A stretch of DNA of 64,000 bases from Prosthecobacter dejongeii (GTDB lineage: Bacteria > Verrucomicrobiota > Verrucomicrobiia > Verrucomicrobiales > Verrucomicrobiaceae), in contig NZ_JACHIF010000009.1 of the NCBI RefSeq assembly GCF_014203045.1, positions 124,001 through 188,000 of the forward strand. Direction: 5' to 3'. The translations under genes and the position numbers were made by a program. The stretch's first letter is position 1. Every line of letters starts with the position of its first letter. The notes under the pieces are model-generated. The model saw nothing but the letters and a program-made list of their open reading frames with translations, searched no databases and had not been told where the DNA came from. This document shows positions 25,787 through 35,461 of the stretch, in pieces.

Positions 25787-27511
25787 ATGTCTGTCAGCGC
25801 TCCTCATTCTGCAGAACAGCGCCCGCGCCGCCGTCCGTGGCTGACGTGGGTGATGGGGGGGATTTTTCTGGGTGGGCTTTTTTACTGGGGGTTGGGATCA
25901 AAGGTCATCATGACGGCGCGCTCGGCCATCGCCGAAGCGTATGCCAAAAAAGCGCAGGAAAAACGTCTGGAAAAAGACTGGGCTAGCGCTTGGCAAAATC
26001 TCTCCAAAGCACGCTCCTGGCAGGTGAATGCGCCAGAGGTGCTGCGGGCATATGCAGACCTGTTAGCGGCGAGTCGCAGTGATGACCTCACCCTGCTGCA
26101 AGTCTTGCGCGCGCTGGAGTCTGTCCAGCAATCCACAAATGCCGACAGACTGAAAGTTGGCCAGATCCTCATCTCCCTGGGGCATATCCACGCGGCGCGG
26201 GCAGAGTATGAAAAGCTCTCCCTAAGCGATCAGCAAAAACCTGAAGGCATGCGGCTGCTGGCCCAACTTTTACAAGCGGAAGGCCAACCAGAAGCTGCTG
26301 AAGAGCTCTTGCGACGTGCTTTGTCCATGGCTCCAAGCGATGCCGAATCGCAGTTACGGCTAGCCATGATGGATCATCACCAAACCTTCCCCGAAGTCCA
26401 ATCTCGCGCCCGAAAAGTGATCTGGGAAATCGCCCGGCAGACAAATCTCACCGGGCTCACCGCACTGGATTTTTTAGCTTCTACGGTGCAGCTCACAGGA
26501 GAAGAGGCGGCAGAGCTTTTGCGGCTAGTGGAGGCCCACCCCTCGGCACCGCCCGGCACTCGTTATGCGGCCCTTTCCGCCCGGCTACGCGCTCGTCCAC
26601 AGGACAGGGCAGCGATCATGGAAAAGGAGGTAGCAGCCGTGCGTGGCCAGGGCGTAGAGATGCTGGCCCCCGCACTCAATTGGCTACTGCAGGAAAAAGA
26701 ACCCGCCAAAGTCCTCAATCTCCTGCCCGAAGGACTGCACCTCAAGTCGGGCCCAATTCTCCAGTCCTACCTCGTTGCCTTGAGTGCCCTAGATCGTTGG
26801 AACGAAATAGACAACCTTCTCCACAGCTCCAAAATACTGCCCCTCTCCGAAGCCTACCTCCATCTCTGGAAAGCCCGGACAGCGGACAAACAGGACACAG
26901 GCATCCAGACCATCCGCCATCATCTAGAGGCAGCTTTTGCCCAGACGAGGCGGGGGGAAGATGAAACGGCGGCGCGTCTTACGGCCGAGACAGCAGAGCA
27001 AATGGGAATCTGGGATCTTGCCTCGCGCTTCTACGCAGAGGTGGCCGCCCTGCAACCCTACAACCAAAGCTTCCTACTGGAAAAAATTCATGAAATGGCT
27101 CTTCGCGGTCGTGACACCACAGCAGCCCTGAACTCCGCACGTAAGCAGGCAATCACCCACCCCGAAAATCACGTTTACACCACGCGCGCCCATTACCTCT
27201 CACTTTTGTCGGGGGATGAGATTGAAGTCACGATCCAGGCAACCCGTCAGCTTCCCAGCAGCCAGCAGGAATCTCCTGCGGTGATCCTGATGAAGGCTCT
27301 TGCAGACTTTCGGTTAGGCGATGAAACCGCGCTCAGAGCTAGACTTGCTCATCCGTTAGACTCTTCTGTCCTCCCCCCCGGCCAACGGGCCACTTATGCA
27401 GGACTTTTATCGATCTGCGGCCAGGTAGGCCCCGCTTTTCGCCTGGCCGAATCTATCCCAGGCATCCTGCTGTTACCGGAAGAAATGCGTTTTCTGAAGC
27501 GGGCTCTTTGA
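25787..27511 (+). CDS. Membrane-anchored TPR-repeat protein
   Basis: The 574-residue product has a basic N-terminus, one transmembrane helix at about residues 22-40 (WVMGGIFLGGLFYWGLGSK), and then an all-helical region rich in A/L/E. Helical pairs such as WASAWQNLSKARSWQVNAPEVLRAYADLL, GHIHAARAEYEKL and GQPEAAEELLRRALSMAPSDAESQLRLA match tetratricopeptide repeats. TPR proteins mediate protein-protein contacts; the orientation suggests the repeats face the periplasm. It shares an operon with the FGE-domain protein and ends 12 bp from the convergent kinase gene. No specific partner can be named. Confidence 0.78.
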   Translation: MSVSAPHSAEQRPRRRPWLTWVMGGIFLGGLFYWGLGSKVIMTARSAIAEAYAKKAQEKRLEKDWASAWQNLSKARSWQVNAPEVLRAYADLLAASRSDDLTLLQVLRALESVQQSTNADRLKVGQILISLGHIHAARAEYEKLSLSDQQKPEGMRLLAQLLQAEGQPEAAEELLRRALSMAPSDAESQLRLAMMDHHQTFPEVQSRARKVIWEIARQTNLTGLTALDFLASTVQLTGEEAAELLRLVEAHPSAPPGTRYAALSARLRARPQDRAAIMEKEVAAVRGQGVEMLAPALNWLLQEKEPAKVLNLLPEGLHLKSGPILQSYLVALSALDRWNEIDNLLHSSKILPLSEAYLHLWKARTADKQDTGIQTIRHHLEAAFAQTRRGEDETAARLTAETAEQMGIWDLASRFYAEVAALQPYNQSFLLEKIHEMALRGRDTTAALNSARKQAITHPENHVYTTRAHYLSLLSGDEIEVTIQATRQLPSSQQESPAVILMKALADFRLGDETALRARLAHPLDSSVLPPGQRATYAGLLSICGQVGPAFRLAESIPGILLLPEEMRFLKRAL

Positions 27512-27523
27512 GAGCCGTGCCCA

Positions 27524-29944
27524 TCACTGCACCACCTTCATCCAGCGGGAGCGGAATCCCCGGTTCTCCTCCATCAGTTGTGCAGCCACGGTGGCAGAAA
27601 GATTGTGCAGTCCTGTCACCCGAGCAAACACGGCAATGCGCTCCTGCCGCAGGTAGTAGTCGGTGCTGTCAGTCGTTTGTGCAGCGAAGAATTGAGCGGC
27701 CTCTAGCAAGGTTTCTGGAGCTAGGCTATCCAGCGGCAGCGTCAGCGCCCCGCGTTCCAAGCTTACGGTGATCTGGGTCAGGTCTGCGGCGGTGACTTTG
27801 CCCTCCACGGTGCTGCCAGCCACACGCTGCAACTTCCCTTGGTACCCCTGGGTGGAAATGTCTGCAAAGAGTTGCACTAGAAAGGCCTGCCCCTGCTCAT
27901 AAAGATAGCGCCGCCCTTCCAATGCGGACTGCACCTCTGGAGACTCGAACCGCACATCCTTTAACAGCTCCACCACACGACTGTAATCGTAGCCCTGAAC
28001 CAAGGTGGGGATCACCGCCAAAAGCTCTGAAAGTTGCGCCAGTTCACGCTCCCTCAGCACGCGATCACTCGCCATTTTCTCGCGCTGCACATCCAGGCGG
28101 AGGCGAACCAGTTCACGCTTCAGTTCATCTTCACGTTTAGCGAGCGCTTGCTTCAAAGTTCCGCCTGTGCGCAGGCTATCACGCGCTTTTTTGACCGTGG
28201 CTAGCGCGGATTGACACCCTTTGAGATCATGGGGCGCAGCCAGATTTTGCACACCTTTTGCCGTGATGAGATCTTTTTCATACAACGCATAAATGGAGGC
28301 ATAACTCTGCACCCACTCCAGTGACGAAGCGCCCACCCCCGTTTTCACATCCACCAAGTGCTGTGAAAAATACTCCAACTCGGCAGCGCCCAAGGCCGCA
28401 TCACCAAAATGCCATTCGGCCAATCCCTGGAGTAAGTAGCCCAGCACAGGTTCCTGCGCAGTGTTGTAATTGAGATCTGCCTGCGGCGTGCCCAATCCCA
28501 GATTCGTCCCCATTCGACTTCCTAAAGACTTAAAAAAAGCGGCCAAGTCAGCTGAGACAAGACTGCTGCCTTCCCCGGTGTCTTCCGCCATCTTTTTCAA
28601 ATGCCCGACTGCATCTTCTTTTTTACCGATCACGATGCTGCAAAGAGCCGCGTTGAAGCGGGCCCAATTTAGAGTGGGCTGCCGTGCCTGGCCAGATTCG
28701 ATCAACCGCTGGAACTGCTGCCGAGATTCCGCAAAACGCTTCTTTTCTAGCATGATGGCGCGAGCTTCCAGGAAACGCTCGGCCACGGTTTCTCTTCCCG
28801 CTTGGAGCGTCACCCCCTCACCTGCTAGGTCATTGCGGGAGGCATCCACCGTCTCTGTGATGGCCACGGCTGCACGGTCCCCCGTGCTGCGCATCAGCCA
28901 GCCCACGGCAAAGGTCACCACCAGCGCGGCTGCGGCCCCGATGAGCCAGCGCAGCTTGCGATTGCTGAAACGCACTTTGTAGTTTTGTCCCACCAGCCCT
29001 TCGGCGAGGCGCAGTTCCTCCACCGTTTCATCGTAGTTCGCACAGCGCTCCTGAGGGCGAAAGGCGACCATGCGATTGATCACGTGAATGGTGCGAGGGG
29101 CAAAACGCAGTCCACTATCCTCCAGGGCCACGCGCTTGCATTTGATCATGCGCAGTTCCTGGATGTTGTTGGACTCCGCCTTATGAGGTGGGCGGCCTGT
29201 CAGCGCATGAAAAAGCGTTGCACCGAGGCTAAAAATATCGCTCCGGTAATCCTCCCGGTTATCAATGATCTTTTCTGGAGCCACATAATACGGGGTGGCC
29301 CAGATCTCACTCGAAGAATCCGGCCCGCGCTCCACAAACAAAGCTAGGCCAAAGTCCACCACCTTTGAAGTTCCGGTCTCGGTAAACAGAATGTTCGCCG
29401 GCTTCACATCTCGGTGAATCAGGCCTAGTTGCTGGGCAGCGCGCAGACCTTCGGCCACTTCCCGGCCAATTCGCAGGCCTTCTTCCTCGTTGATCGTCCC
29501 TTCCCGGCGGATCCGCTGCTCCAGGCTCCCCCCATTCACCAGTTCCATGGCGATGTAGAAGTAGCCTTGATCGTAGCCCACGGAGTAGAGCTTGATCACG
29601 TTGGGGTGGTTCACATTCGCCGTGATGAGGGCTTCCTGGCGGAATTGCTCCACCCGGGCCGCATCGCGGGAATATTGGCGGTTGAGGATCTTTAGCGCCA
29701 CACGCCGCCCTAGCGTCTCATCCTCAGCTTCAAACACCCGGCTCATCCCACCTTCGCCGATCTGGCGCACGATCATGAAGTGATCAAACTTCCGCCGTAC
29801 CCGCACCATTTGACCGCAGAAAGGACATTTCAGCTTCGTGAACGGCTCCAGCGATGTCACATCAATCTGGTTTTGACAGACGGGACAGGTGCTGAGGTAA
29901 GACTGTTCGGGGGGTGGGGTCACTGAGGGATTGATGCCTTTCAC
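27524..29944 (-). CDS. Membrane Ser/Thr protein kinase with N-terminal zinc ribbon
   Basis: The 806-residue protein opens with a zinc ribbon (CPVC at about 20-23 and CPFC at about 40-43). A Hanks-type kinase domain follows at about 55-320: IGEGGMSRVFEA for the P-loop, VALKIL with the ATP lysine, LIHRDVKPANIL for the catalytic loop, VVDFGLA for DFG and APEK for the APE motif. A transmembrane helix (WLIGAAAALVVTFAVGWLM) lies near residues 335-355. The external part is helical and coiled-coil-like, ending in a small beta-rich domain. It phosphorylates Ser/Thr in the cytoplasm and presumably senses through the outer part. It converges on the TPR gene. Confidence 0.92.
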   Translation of the reverse strand: MKGINPSVTPPPEQSYLSTCPVCQNQIDVTSLEPFTKLKCPFCGQMVRVRRKFDHFMIVRQIGEGGMSRVFEAEDETLGRRVALKILNRQYSRDAARVEQFRQEALITANVNHPNVIKLYSVGYDQGYFYIAMELVNGGSLEQRIRREGTINEEEGLRIGREVAEGLRAAQQLGLIHRDVKPANILFTETGTSKVVDFGLALFVERGPDSSSEIWATPYYVAPEKIIDNREDYRSDIFSLGATLFHALTGRPPHKAESNNIQELRMIKCKRVALEDSGLRFAPRTIHVINRMVAFRPQERCANYDETVEELRLAEGLVGQNYKVRFSNRKLRWLIGAAAALVVTFAVGWLMRSTGDRAAVAITETVDASRNDLAGEGVTLQAGRETVAERFLEARAIMLEKKRFAESRQQFQRLIESGQARQPTLNWARFNAALCSIVIGKKEDAVGHLKKMAEDTGEGSSLVSADLAAFFKSLGSRMGTNLGLGTPQADLNYNTAQEPVLGYLLQGLAEWHFGDAALGAAELEYFSQHLVDVKTGVGASSLEWVQSYASIYALYEKDLITAKGVQNLAAPHDLKGCQSALATVKKARDSLRTGGTLKQALAKREDELKRELVRLRLDVQREKMASDRVLRERELAQLSELLAVIPTLVQGYDYSRVVELLKDVRFESPEVQSALEGRRYLYEQGQAFLVQLFADISTQGYQGKLQRVAGSTVEGKVTAADLTQITVSLERGALTLPLDSLAPETLLEAAQFFAAQTTDSTDYYLRQERIAVFARVTGLHNLSATVAAQLMEENRGFRSRWMKVVQ

Positions 29945-30021
29945 AGGCTGTTTACTTCCATCGCAGATGAAATGCCAGAAATTACAGATTGCCTAATTTA
30001 TTCGAATCATGACTATGTGAC

Positions 30022-30927
30022 GTGGACTGGATCATCACCGAGCAGAACGATATTGGGCAACGATTGGACAAGCATCTTACGGGACGTCTTACTGACTTGT
30101 CACGCTCTCGGTTGCAAGATTTGATTCGTGACGGGCACATCACACTCAACGGTCGCGCGACCAAAGCCAGCATCGCTCTGAAGCCTGGAGACACCATTTC
30201 CGTCACCATCCCGGAAGCTTCTGCGGTAGCTGTGGTGGCGCAGGACATCCCCCTGGAAATCTTATTTGAAGATAAAGACATCCTGGTGCTCAACAAGCCC
30301 CCAGGTCTCGTCGTCCACCCTGCTGCGGGTAATCCAGACGGGACCCTGGTCAACGCCCTGCTGCACCATTGCGATGACCTAAGCGGAATCGGAGGTGAGA
30401 TGCGGCCTGGTATCGTTCATAGACTCGATAAAGACACCAGTGGCTGCATGGTAGTAGCGAAGAACGACATCGCCCACCGCCGTCTCTCCGAAGCATTTGC
30501 CGAGCGGCGCATGAGTAAAATCTACCTCGCCGCCATCAATGGAGTGCCCAAGGAGAAAAGCGGCCGCATCCAAAACCTCATTGGCCGCCATCCGGTAGAT
30601 CGGAAGCGCATGGCGATCCTTTATGATGGAGCAGGGAAAGAGGCCATCACCGAGTGGGAACAACTCTCCGTTTACAAAGACACAGCCCTCATTCGCTGCA
30701 AACTTCTGACAGGGAGGACGCACCAGATCCGGGTCCACATGAAGGAGGGGCTGGGCTTCCCCATCCTGGGAGACCCCATCTACGGTCACCCGAACAGGCA
30801 AAAAATCTCCACGCCAAGGCTGATGCTGCACGCCTGGAAGCTCAGCCTACACCACCCGATCCATGACCAGCCGATGAACTTCGAAGCGACAGTCCCCGTA
30901 GAGTATGGTCCCTGGCTGGCCAAATAA
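30022..30927 (+). CDS. rluD: RluD-type 23S rRNA pseudouridine synthase
   Basis: The GTG start at 30022 gives 301 residues. An S4 RNA-binding domain occupies about residues 13-60 (RLDKHLTGRLTDLSRSRLQDLIRDGHITLNG), followed by the RsuA/RluA catalytic domain with LVLNKPPGLVVHP and the signature GIVHRLDKDTSG, whose Asp136 is the expected nucleophile. TGRTHQIRVHM and PILGDPIYG are also conserved. Members convert specific uridines in 23S rRNA to pseudouridine; RluD (positions 1911/1915/1917) is the closest by domain layout, although RluA-family specificity cannot be proved from sequence alone. It ends 12 bp from the convergent GAF gene. Confidence 0.9.
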   Translation: MDWIITEQNDIGQRLDKHLTGRLTDLSRSRLQDLIRDGHITLNGRATKASIALKPGDTISVTIPEASAVAVVAQDIPLEILFEDKDILVLNKPPGLVVHPAAGNPDGTLVNALLHHCDDLSGIGGEMRPGIVHRLDKDTSGCMVVAKNDIAHRRLSEAFAERRMSKIYLAAINGVPKEKSGRIQNLIGRHPVDRKRMAILYDGAGKEAITEWEQLSVYKDTALIRCKLLTGRTHQIRVHMKEGLGFPILGDPIYGHPNRQKISTPRLMLHAWKLSLHHPIHDQPMNFEATVPVEYGPWLAK

Positions 30928-30939
30928 ATCCATGCGGCC

Positions 30940-31398
30940 TCACGGGGCCAGTCTGGCAGCCACTTCGGCAGCCAAGTCTGTAAGCCTCCGTTTTTCAGCC
31001 TCGGTAAAGTCGTACGGCTCCCGTTTGCCGATACCCAAAGTGCCGCAAAGACGCTCCCCCTCCAGAACCGGCACCGCTAGGCTACCCTGGACCTGAGTCT
31101 GCTTGGCTCCCTCACGCGCCACCCCACTGGTATCCGTCTGCAAATTGCAGAGTTCCACAGGCTCTCGCCGTTCCGCCGCCGCCCCGGCGATTCCTTTGCC
31201 GATGGGGATGGACTGAATCACAGGCATGAGCTGCGGAGGAATGCCTACCTGGGCCACCAATTTCAGGTGTTGATCCGCCGTATCAAAACGGTGCAGGGTG
31301 CCCGTCACGCAGCCAAATGCAGCGATGGTGGTTTCGAGAAAACGACTCCAGTCGTCAGAAGTGGGGGTGGCAGGCAAGCTCATAGAAGCAGAAAACAT
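30940..31398 (-). CDS. GAF-domain protein
   Basis: The 152-residue protein consists almost entirely of one GAF domain: FLETTIAAFGCVTGTLHRFD, LKLVAQVGIPP, SIPIGKGIAGAAAERREPVELCNLQTD, GSLAVPVLEGERLCGTLGIGKREPYDFTEAEKRRLTDLAAEVAARL. GAF domains bind small ligands or act in redox and light sensing; no output domain is present. The start could also be five codons later (MSLPATP). It is transcribed divergently from the small secreted protein gene at 31452, with only 53 bp between the starts, so the two promoters must overlap. Confidence 0.85.
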   Translation of the reverse strand: MFSASMSLPATPTSDDWSRFLETTIAAFGCVTGTLHRFDTADQHLKLVAQVGIPPQLMPVIQSIPIGKGIAGAAAERREPVELCNLQTDTSGVAREGAKQTQVQGSLAVPVLEGERLCGTLGIGKREPYDFTEAEKRRLTDLAAEVAARLAP

Positions 31399-31451
31399 GA
31401 TTGTCGAAAACGATGCGTGCGGCTAGTCTGGCTTAACGTTTCTCGGAAACC

Positions 31452-32075
31452 ATGAAAAATTGCGCCGTCATTTTTGGCATTTGTTCCCTTCCTTTGGCCA
31501 CGTTCGCCCAGGGCAATCCTGCTGGCAGCGCCGTGGTAGGCCGTACGATTTACCACACCGACGACTCCCGGACAGAATCCATCAAAGACCCGAATACCCG
31601 GGAAATGACGGAAATGACCTACAACACCTCCGGTCAACTGACGGTGAAAAAAGTCTTTTTACTCAATGACAAAGGCGAGCCGCTGCAGGGCAATGTATAT
31701 GATGGACGGGGGAATCTAGTCGCCCGGTGCCAGTCCACCTACGACGAGTTTGGCCGCCGCAAGGAAGACCGGCTCACCAACCTCAAGGGGGAACTTTTCC
31801 AGCAAGTCATCCATGAATACGACAAGTCTGGCAAAGCCCTCACGCCGAAGGTGATCAATCTAGACACTGCCGCAGCGCCCATGATGAAACCTGCGGCCAT
31901 TGATTACACCGGCCAGCCAGCCACAGCACCGGGAGCTAACTCCTCTCGCTTTGCGCCCGCACAAATCCCTGCCAATGGGGCCACATCCGCCGCGCCTGTT
32001 CCTAACAACACAGCACCGGTGCCGACCGAAGAGAAACCCAAAAAGAATTTCTTCAAAAACCTCTTCAAAAAGTAA
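31452..32075 (+). CDS. Small secreted protein with YD-like segment
   Basis: The 207-residue product has a signal peptide (MKNCAVIFGICSLPLATFAQG, cleavage after FAQ or similar). The mature region holds short repeats such as EMTYNTSGQLTVKKVFLLNDKGEPLQGNVYDGRGNLVARCQSTYDEFGRRKEDRL, which resemble YD/RHS-type strands (YD-x-x-G-R). The C-terminal part is rich in Pro, Ala and Asn and ends in a basic KPKKNFFKNLFKK. No enzyme motif is visible. It converges with the kinase gene (5 bp apart). A cell-envelope role is plausible but unproven. Confidence 0.7.
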   Translation: MKNCAVIFGICSLPLATFAQGNPAGSAVVGRTIYHTDDSRTESIKDPNTREMTEMTYNTSGQLTVKKVFLLNDKGEPLQGNVYDGRGNLVARCQSTYDEFGRRKEDRLTNLKGELFQQVIHEYDKSGKALTPKVINLDTAAAPMMKPAAIDYTGQPATAPGANSSRFAPAQIPANGATSAAPVPNNTAPVPTEEKPKKNFFKNLFKK

Positions 32076-32080
32076 CCTCA

Positions 32081-34033
32081 TCACCGCGAGGAATGCCGCA
32101 CCAGAGACCAAGCGGTGCGGCGCTGCGTATCCAGAGACCACCGGCCTTCAAAGTCTGGCAGCATCAGGATCGCCTGATTATTTTTGGGAGTCATGGCTCC
32201 GTCTTTGATCGCTTGCTGCTCATCAGACACAGCATTTGCTTTTCCAGGAGTCGGCTGAGATGCCCAGCCCCATTTCTGGCCTGACATGTCATAAACGAGG
32301 CTAGCATCTGCCGGGAAAACGGGCCAGTCCCCTTCCATTGCCTGCACGATGTGGCCTTGCGGGTCAGACCAACGCAGGCGCCCCCCCTGTGCTTCCAGTT
32401 GGAATCCGAAAGCCAAACTACCGGACTCTTGAGGCTCAGACTCGATGCAGTAAATGACCTTGTATTCTCCTGGCTGGATGAGCAGTTGTTCCGAGCTATG
32501 CTGGCTGCGCAGCCCGCCCAGCCGCCCTTCAAAAGCATAGCGCCCTGTGAGGTGCCGCAGATGCCAGCCGGTGACATCTACGGGTAATGTCCCAGGATTA
32601 TGCACCTCGATCCAGTCCGGTGTATTGCCAGCTTTATCGCGAAGAGTGGTTCGATTTTTAGCCTGAATCTCCGTGATCAGCAAAGGGGGCTCTGACGCCT
32701 TCGGCATCCAGGCCTCAAAGTCAAAAGCACTGCGATCCGTCCAGGCAAATTGACCGCTTTCGGCGTTCATCCAACCACCCGTCCAGAGAGGCGCATTCAC
32801 GCCCATATCATGCAGTTTTTTCGCCACATCCTGCAGCTCTTGTTGGCTATGGAAACTGGCCATTTCCACACCCGGCGTCACTTGGATACGGCGCCGAGCT
32901 TCGTCCCAATTCAGCTTGAGTCGAACTAAAGAAAATCGATCATTGAGCTTCACCACCGTCGGGCCATGCTCGCTGTCCACATAGGCGGTATTGACGGGTT
33001 TGGGCTTCTCAAAGAGTTCCGTGTTCAGCGCATCCAGCAAGTAAATGAAACCTGCGCCGACGATGACTGACGTCATCATGGACACGATGGGGCGTTTAGC
33101 GATGGCCCGTTGCATCAAGGGCTGCTCCAGACGCTGCACCACCGTCCGGATGGCAGCCTGCATGTCACTCGCACGCTGGTAGCGGTCTGCAGGGCGTTCA
33201 CGCAGAGCACGAGTCACCACCTTATCCAGCAGGGCCGGCGCATCCGATTTTTTGGAAGGCGGTTCAAAAACGCCCACCGGCAGGTGACCAGTTAAAAGCT
33301 CATACAGCGTCACCCCTGTGCTAAAGATGTCTGCCCGGTGGTCAAGGTTTGCCTCTGCACGGCGCTGCTCAGGTGCTGCGTAACCTGGCGTTCCCATGAC
33401 CATACCCGTGCGGCTCTGCGTGGTCGCCTGTTGAGACGTCGCGGATAATTTAGCCAGGCCAAAATCTGCCACTCGCACCCTCCCCCGCACATCCAGCAGA
33501 ATGTTGGTAGGTTTAATGTCACGATGAATCACGCCATGATCATGGGCAAACTGGAGAGCCTCACAAACCTGCGTAATGACTTCGAGCGTTTTGCTCAAAG
33601 ACAAAGGCTGTTTTTTCATCAGATCCAGCAGAGAAGTCCCCTCCACATACTCCATCACGATGAAAAGGTGGCCCGAGGCATTTCGACCGAAATCATAGAT
33701 GGCCACAATGTGAGGGTGCTGAAGCCGAGCCAGCAAACGTGCCTCTTGGTGGAACCGATCCACAAAGGCCACGTCCTGCCCCATCTCGGGTGGCAGTATT
33801 TTAATGGCTACCCGTCTTTCTAAAGACTTTTGCGTGGCCGCATACACAGCGCCCATACCGCCACGATCAATGAACTGGAAATCGTGATAACCAGGAAACA
33901 GCGGCTCCAACTCCTCCGCCATCGGAGGTTCCCAATCTGTCGCTTGGCCCCCCAATACTCCATCCAAAAGCCCTAGGGGGTTCAATCCATTGAGCTTCGT
34001 GGTGGATTTTTTTTTCGCGGGGGCGTCTCCCAT
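32081..34033 (-). CDS. Ser/Thr protein kinase with C-type-lectin-like and lamin-tail domains
   Basis: The 650-residue protein has a kinase domain at about residues 50-310: IDRGGMGAVYAA, VAIKIL, VIHRDIKPTNILLD, VADFGLAKLS, GTPGYAAPEQ. One transmembrane helix follows (PIVSMMTSVIVGAGFIYLLDAL). The outer part contains a C-type-lectin-like stretch (FSLVRLKLNWDEARRRIQ, LWTGGWMNAESGQFAWTDRSAFDFEAW) and then a lamin-tail domain (LLITEIQAKNRTTLRDKAGNTPDWIEVHNPGTLPVDVTGWHL). This combination suggests an external ligand-binding module coupled to cytoplasmic phosphorylation. It is divergent from the sigma factor gene that precedes the secretion operon, which makes a regulatory link possible. Confidence 0.9.
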   Translation of the reverse strand: MGDAPAKKKSTTKLNGLNPLGLLDGVLGGQATDWEPPMAEELEPLFPGYHDFQFIDRGGMGAVYAATQKSLERRVAIKILPPEMGQDVAFVDRFHQEARLLARLQHPHIVAIYDFGRNASGHLFIVMEYVEGTSLLDLMKKQPLSLSKTLEVITQVCEALQFAHDHGVIHRDIKPTNILLDVRGRVRVADFGLAKLSATSQQATTQSRTGMVMGTPGYAAPEQRRAEANLDHRADIFSTGVTLYELLTGHLPVGVFEPPSKKSDAPALLDKVVTRALRERPADRYQRASDMQAAIRTVVQRLEQPLMQRAIAKRPIVSMMTSVIVGAGFIYLLDALNTELFEKPKPVNTAYVDSEHGPTVVKLNDRFSLVRLKLNWDEARRRIQVTPGVEMASFHSQQELQDVAKKLHDMGVNAPLWTGGWMNAESGQFAWTDRSAFDFEAWMPKASEPPLLITEIQAKNRTTLRDKAGNTPDWIEVHNPGTLPVDVTGWHLRHLTGRYAFEGRLGGLRSQHSSEQLLIQPGEYKVIYCIESEPQESGSLAFGFQLEAQGGRLRWSDPQGHIVQAMEGDWPVFPADASLVYDMSGQKWGWASQPTPGKANAVSDEQQAIKDGAMTPKNNQAILMLPDFEGRWSLDTQRRTAWSLVRHSSR

Positions 34034-34242
34034 GGTTTGTCAGTAAAGATGAATTTTAAATGCTCATTTTTCTAAGAAGACCTCAATTGGTCTTTTGTCG
34101 GGTAAAACTGGCGAAACAACCCCAATGACGACGTTATTAGCCACATTACCAACTGCTTGTGACGCATTTTTCTTTAGAAGTTGCAGCAGGCCATTTGCCA
34201 ATTGCACCTTTCGTTGGAACGTTGCTTACTACGCTGCTGCAC

Positions 34243-34983
34243 ATGAATTCACACACTCATCATGGAGGTTTTCCCGCAACACGATGGAGCGTCGTTTTAG
34301 CATTGCGTGACGAGGATGACAGCCGTCGTGGAAGACTGGCTCTTGATGAGCTCTGTCAGATTTACTGGCGGCCCATCTACTCTTATGCACGCTATCAGGG
34401 ACTGGCCCCAGCAGATGCAGAAGACCTCACCCAGAGCTTTTTCAGCTTCGCTCTTGAGAAAGACCTCTTCTCAACGGCTGACGCCTCTCTGGGTAAAATG
34501 CGTAATTATCTACTCACCGCCTTCAGCCGACACATCAAACACTGGCAAAGGCAGGCCAATGCACAAAAACGAGGTGGGGGTCGAGAGATCGTCTCGATTG
34601 AAGCCTCGCAAGCGGAGGATGAGATCACCATTGACCCAGCAGATCACCGGACGCCGGAGTCCATCTACCAGAGGCTCTGCGCTTTGCGCATCATTGAGGC
34701 CGCTATCGACCAACTGGCGAAGGAACAAGCAGCCGCCGGCAAAGAAGAGCATTTTCGCTTGCTACGCAGTCGTCTGGATCCCTCCCAAGCCGGATCTGGC
34801 AATGATGCCGAAATGGCGGCTCAACTTGGCATCAGTCATGATGCCGTGAGACAATCCATTTCCAGATTGCGAAAACGCTTCCGAGAAATCATGCGTGACC
34901 TTGTAGCCGCCACCCTTTCCGATCCCACCGACGAGTCCGTCCAGGAAGAACTCGCCGCCTTGCGCAATGCGCTTGTCGGGTAA
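34243..34983 (+). CDS. ECF-type RNA polymerase sigma factor
   Basis: ATG at 34243 (MNSHTHHGGFPATRWSVVLALRDED) is chosen because the ATRWS motif marks the N-terminus of this sigma family; an in-frame GTG at 34159 would add 28 poorly fitting residues. The 246-residue protein has region 2 (LDELCQIYWRPIYSYARYQGLAPADAEDLTQSFFSFALEKDLF) and AQKRGGGREI, then region 4 (MAAQLGISHDAVRQSISRLRKRFREIM) with a helix-turn-helix. This group is common in Verrucomicrobiota and Planctomycetota and often neighbours Ser/Thr kinases. It ends 142 bp upstream of the virB2-like gene in the same direction, so it may regulate or be co-transcribed with the T4SS operon. Confidence 0.88.
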   Translation: MNSHTHHGGFPATRWSVVLALRDEDDSRRGRLALDELCQIYWRPIYSYARYQGLAPADAEDLTQSFFSFALEKDLFSTADASLGKMRNYLLTAFSRHIKHWQRQANAQKRGGGREIVSIEASQAEDEITIDPADHRTPESIYQRLCALRIIEAAIDQLAKEQAAAGKEEHFRLLRSRLDPSQAGSGNDAEMAAQLGISHDAVRQSISRLRKRFREIMRDLVAATLSDPTDESVQEELAALRNALVG

Positions 34984-35125
34984 ATCTTTTCGCGCGGGGA
35001 GACAGCCCCTGCCGAAAGTTGAGAAAAAATCTGTCACACCCGAAAACAGAAGGCATAACCATTGGCAGCAGAAGGCCGCAGCGCCCGCAAGCTAACCCAA
35101 ACACAACAAACACCATCGCAATACT

Positions 35126-35440
35126 ATGAGCCCAGTCGCAATCACTATGGCAGGAGTCAACATCCTCCGTTTCACCATGCCACTCGCCCAGGCCGGCACA
35201 GAAGACACCCTCGCAGACAACATGAGCGGCGTCGTCAGCATCCTGAACATGGTTGGCCTCGTTCTGGCCTTTGGCGGCCTGCTTTTCTCTGCCGTCATGT
35301 TCATGATGGGCCAGACTGAGCGTGTGCTTTACGGCCTCGTCGGCGCAGGCATCGGCGGCCTCTCCTTCATCATCGTGAAGGTCATGTTCAATGCTTCCGG
35401 CGGTAGCGAAAGCATCGAAAACGTCAACATGGGTGGTTAG
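35126..35440 (+). CDS. virB2: VirB2/TrbC-like major pilin of a type IV secretion system
   Basis: The 104-residue protein has the pilin layout: an export segment ending LAQA at about residue 23, a short polar stretch (GTEDTLADNM), and two hydrophobic helices (VVSILNMVGLVLAFGGLLFSAVMFMMGQ and VLYGLVGAGIGGLSFIIVKVMF) joined by a short polar loop (QTER). Processed VirB2/TrbC pilins form the T4SS pilus or needle. It is the first gene of the plus-strand secretion operon and is followed by a strong 14-bp hairpin before the virB3-like gene. Sequence identity to known pilins is low, so the call rests on topology and gene order. Confidence 0.82.
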   Translation: MSPVAITMAGVNILRFTMPLAQAGTEDTLADNMSGVVSILNMVGLVLAFGGLLFSAVMFMMGQTERVLYGLVGAGIGGLSFIIVKVMFNASGGSESIENVNMGG

Positions 35441-35461
35441 TCCCCTGAGAGCGAGTCTCCT

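Noticed and set aside
34077-34096. Short hairpin AAGACC-TCAATT-GGTCTT between divergent kinase and sigma genes
   Set aside because: The stem is only 6 bp, the T-run is short, and no gene is transcribed into it from either side; it is likely chance or part of a promoter region.
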